Below, one piece after another: positions 11,227 to 13,268 of a stretch of DNA of 13,268 bases (its first letter is position 1; each line of letters begins with the position of its first letter). Source of the stretch: Prevotellaceae bacterium (GTDB lineage: Bacteria > Bacteroidota > Bacteroidia > Bacteroidales > UBA932); NCBI GenBank assembly GCA_031288855.1, contig JAITQQ010000049.1, positions 1 to 13,268 of the forward strand, written 5' to 3'. The notes under the pieces are model-generated. The model searched no databases and was not told where the DNA came from. It saw only the letters and a program-made list of their open reading frames with translations. Both the position numbers and the translations under genes were made by a program.

Positions 11227-13268
11227 ATGAAAACACTTTTAACATTTCTTTTCATGGGTGGGATTTTAATGTCATGCACGGACCACAATCCGTTTTTTGT
11301 AGATTGGAAAACGCCTTACGGCGTGCCTCCTTTTGATGAAATAAAAAATGAACACTTTCGTCCCGCTTTTGAAAAAGGTATTGCACAGTTGCAGGCCGAC
11401 ATTCAAAAAATCACGGAAAACGCCGAAGCGCCTACGTTTGAAAACACTATCGTGGCGATGGATAACACCGGCACACTTTTAAGTAAAGTGACAGGCGTAT
11501 TTTTCAACGTGTTGGAATCCGACTCCGACGCCGAACGGCAAGCCATTGCACAGGAAATTTCGCCGAAGCTGTCGAAAAGTTCGGATGATATTTATTTGAA
11601 CGAAAAATTGTTTGCCCGGGTAAAGGCGGTGTACGAACAAAAGGGCGGGCTCAACTTGGATGCAGAGGCAACGAGTTTGTTGGAGAAGACTTACAAAACA
11701 TTTACCCGCCACGGCGCAAACCTGAATGATGCGGACAAAGCGGAACTGCGGAAAATTAACGAGGAGCTGTCGCTGTTAGGCGTTCAATACGGACAAAATG
11801 TATTGGAAGACAACAACGCCTTTCAGATTGTAGTGGAACAGGAAGCCGGCTTGTCAGGCCTTCCAACCGGCGTAGTGCAGGCTGCCGCCGAAGAAGCCAA
11901 AGCCAGAGGCTTGGAAGGCAAATGGGTATTCACCCTCCACGCACCCAGCCGTATTCCCCTGCTGCAGTATGCCGACAAGCGCGAATTGCGTGAAAAAATG
12001 TTGAAGGGATATGCCCACAAAGGCAATAACGACAATGCTTACAGCAACAAAGCGACTGTTCAAAAAATCGCTTCTTTGGAATACCAAAAAGCAAAGTTGC
12101 TCGGCTACGCCGATTATGCTTCCTTTGCACTGGAAAACCGGATGGCTAAAAATTCCGAAACGGTAAACGCTTTTCTGAAAAAATTGTGGGAGCCTACCCA
12201 AAAAGTAGTAGCCAAAGAATTGTCCGAATTGCAGAAAATAGCCCAAGCATCGGGGCAAAAGGAACGCGTGGAAGCATGGGACTGGTGGTATTACACCGAA
12301 AAATTACGGAAAGAAAAATTTGACCTCGATGAAGAGCAAATCCGCCCCTACTTCAAACTCGAAAACGTACGCGACGGCGCTTTCATGGTGGCCAATAAAT
12401 TGTATGGTATCACCTTTGAGGAAGTAAACCTGCCGAAATTCAATCCCGAAGCCACCGCCTATTTGGTAAAGGATGCCGACGGCAGCGAACTCGGCATATA
12501 CTATACCGACTACTTCCCGCGTGCCAGTAAGCGTGCCGGCGCATGGATGAACAACATCCGCGAACAATACGGCGACGTGCGCCCTGTGATTGTGAATGTA
12601 TGCAACTTCACAAAACCGGCGGGCGATGTACCCTCATTACTGACTATCGACGAAGTGGAAACCCTGTTCCATGAGTTGGGGCATGCCATTCACGGCTTGC
12701 TGTCGAAATGCAGATACCAATCTATTTCGGGCACTAACGTGCTTCGCGATTTTGTGGAACTGCCTTCGCAAATCAACGAAAATTGGGCGATGCACCCCGA
12801 AGTGTTAAAGCTTTATGCCAAGCACTACGCCACCGGCGAAACCATTCCCGATGCGCTGATTGACAAAATACAAAAATCGAAAAAGTTCAATCAAGGATTT
12901 ACCACCTGCGAATTTTTGGCTGCCGCCATTCTCGACATGGATTGGTACACCCTGCAAACCGCCGAATTGCAAGACGTGGAAGCGTTTGAAAAAGCGGCTA
13001 TGGATAAAATAAATTTGACGTATGCCATCATTCCCCGCTACCGCAGCACTTACTTTACACATATTTTCGGCGGCGGCTATGCGGCGGGTTACTACAGCTA
13101 CATTTGGGCTGAGGTGCTCGACGCCGACGCTTTCCAGGCTTTCCTCGAAACCGGCGATGTGTTTGACCAAAAGACAGCGCAGTCCTTCCGGAAAAATATA
13201 CTGGAGCGCGGCGGCAGCGAAGACCCGATGGAACTGTACCGTAAATTCCGCGGCAAAGACCCAGACGG
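11227..13268 (+). CDS. dcp: M3-family peptidyl-dipeptidase Dcp, lipoprotein, 3' end outside window
   Basis: 680 residues are present; the right edge cuts the gene probably within some 10-20 codons of its end, judged by the usual length of the family. Dcp is a zinc metallopeptidase that releases dipeptides from C-termini of peptides. The zinc site is H482-E483-L-G-H486 in LFHELGHAIHG, with the third ligand E511 in DFVELPSQ. Conserved M3 blocks around YFPRASKRAGAWMNNI and the glycine/tyrosine-rich substrate segment GGGYAAGYYSYIW are present. The ATG at 11227 gives a lipoprotein signal MKTLLTFLFMGGILMSC with C17 as the lipidation site. An in-frame ATG at 11209 and one at 11203 are less suitable because they add non-signal residues. 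The enzyme is therefore predicted to act in the periplasm or at the membrane, breaking down peptides for uptake. Confidence 0.95.
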   Translation, partial: MKTLLTFLFMGGILMSCTDHNPFFVDWKTPYGVPPFDEIKNEHFRPAFEKGIAQLQADIQKITENAEAPTFENTIVAMDNTGTLLSKVTGVFFNVLESDSDAERQAIAQEISPKLSKSSDDIYLNEKLFARVKAVYEQKGGLNLDAEATSLLEKTYKTFTRHGANLNDADKAELRKINEELSLLGVQYGQNVLEDNNAFQIVVEQEAGLSGLPTGVVQAAAEEAKARGLEGKWVFTLHAPSRIPLLQYADKRELREKMLKGYAHKGNNDNAYSNKATVQKIASLEYQKAKLLGYADYASFALENRMAKNSETVNAFLKKLWEPTQKVVAKELSELQKIAQASGQKERVEAWDWWYYTEKLRKEKFDLDEEQIRPYFKLENVRDGAFMVANKLYGITFEEVNLPKFNPEATAYLVKDADGSELGIYYTDYFPRASKRAGAWMNNIREQYGDVRPVIVNVCNFTKPAGDVPSLLTIDEVETLFHELGHAIHGLLSKCRYQSISGTNVLRDFVELPSQINENWAMHPEVLKLYAKHYATGETIPDALIDKIQKSKKFNQGFTTCEFLAAAILDMDWYTLQTAELQDVEAFEKAAMDKINLTYAIIPRYRSTYFTHIFGGGYAAGYYSYIWAEVLDADAFQAFLETGDVFDQKTAQSFRKNILERGGSEDPMELYRKFRGKDPD

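Overview
The window looks like a chromosomal segment from a member of the Bacteroidota, probably order Bacteroidales. Several intergenic gaps carry the Bacteroidota-type promoter (TTTG, 19-21 bases, TAnnTTTG), Shine-Dalgarno sequences are weak or absent, many proteins are exported lipoproteins, and the protein families (MetX next to fused ThrA, LRR lipoprotein, Dcp lipoprotein, RmuC, GH3) are familiar from that phylum. No tRNA, rRNA or CRISPR array was seen.

Layout. Positions 1-2204 (minus strand) hold rmuC followed 15 bases later by a GH3 beta-N-acetylhexosaminidase that runs off the left edge. Divergent from rmuC, and sharing its promoter region, is glyA (2281-3561). Positions 3569-4314 form a small mobile/repeat island: a degenerate heptamer tract, two 50-bp direct repeats, and a single-domain Y1 (HUH) transposase of the IS200/REP-associated type flanked on both sides by inverted copies of two GTCCC/GGGAC hairpins. 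Next come an AT-rich RelE/HigB-type toxin with its XRE antitoxin (4383-5037), then a lipoprotein with a flavin-reductase fold (5057-5677). It meets the metX-thrA operon (9157 to 5679, minus strand) tail to tail with one base between stop codons. A small EF-hand plus leucine-rich-repeat lipoprotein (9253-9801, minus) is divergent from a three-gene ECF sigma module (9986-11159). The right end is a peptidyl-dipeptidase Dcp lipoprotein that is nearly complete at the window edge.

How the genes relate. ThrA supplies aspartyl phosphate and later homoserine; MetX acetylates homoserine toward methionine. GlyA links serine, glycine and one-carbon units, so it is metabolically close to the methionine genes but lies in a separate transcription unit. 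The sigma factor is packed between two small membrane proteins (start on the previous stop codon, and a 14-base overlap with the next gene), as expected for a membrane-controlled sigma factor. The most unusual part is the transposase with its nested hairpin pairs, a candidate RAYT/REPIN-like system. A second theme is promoters whose -7 element lies only 5-7 bases before the start codon, implying leaderless or nearly leaderless mRNAs for rmuC and metX.
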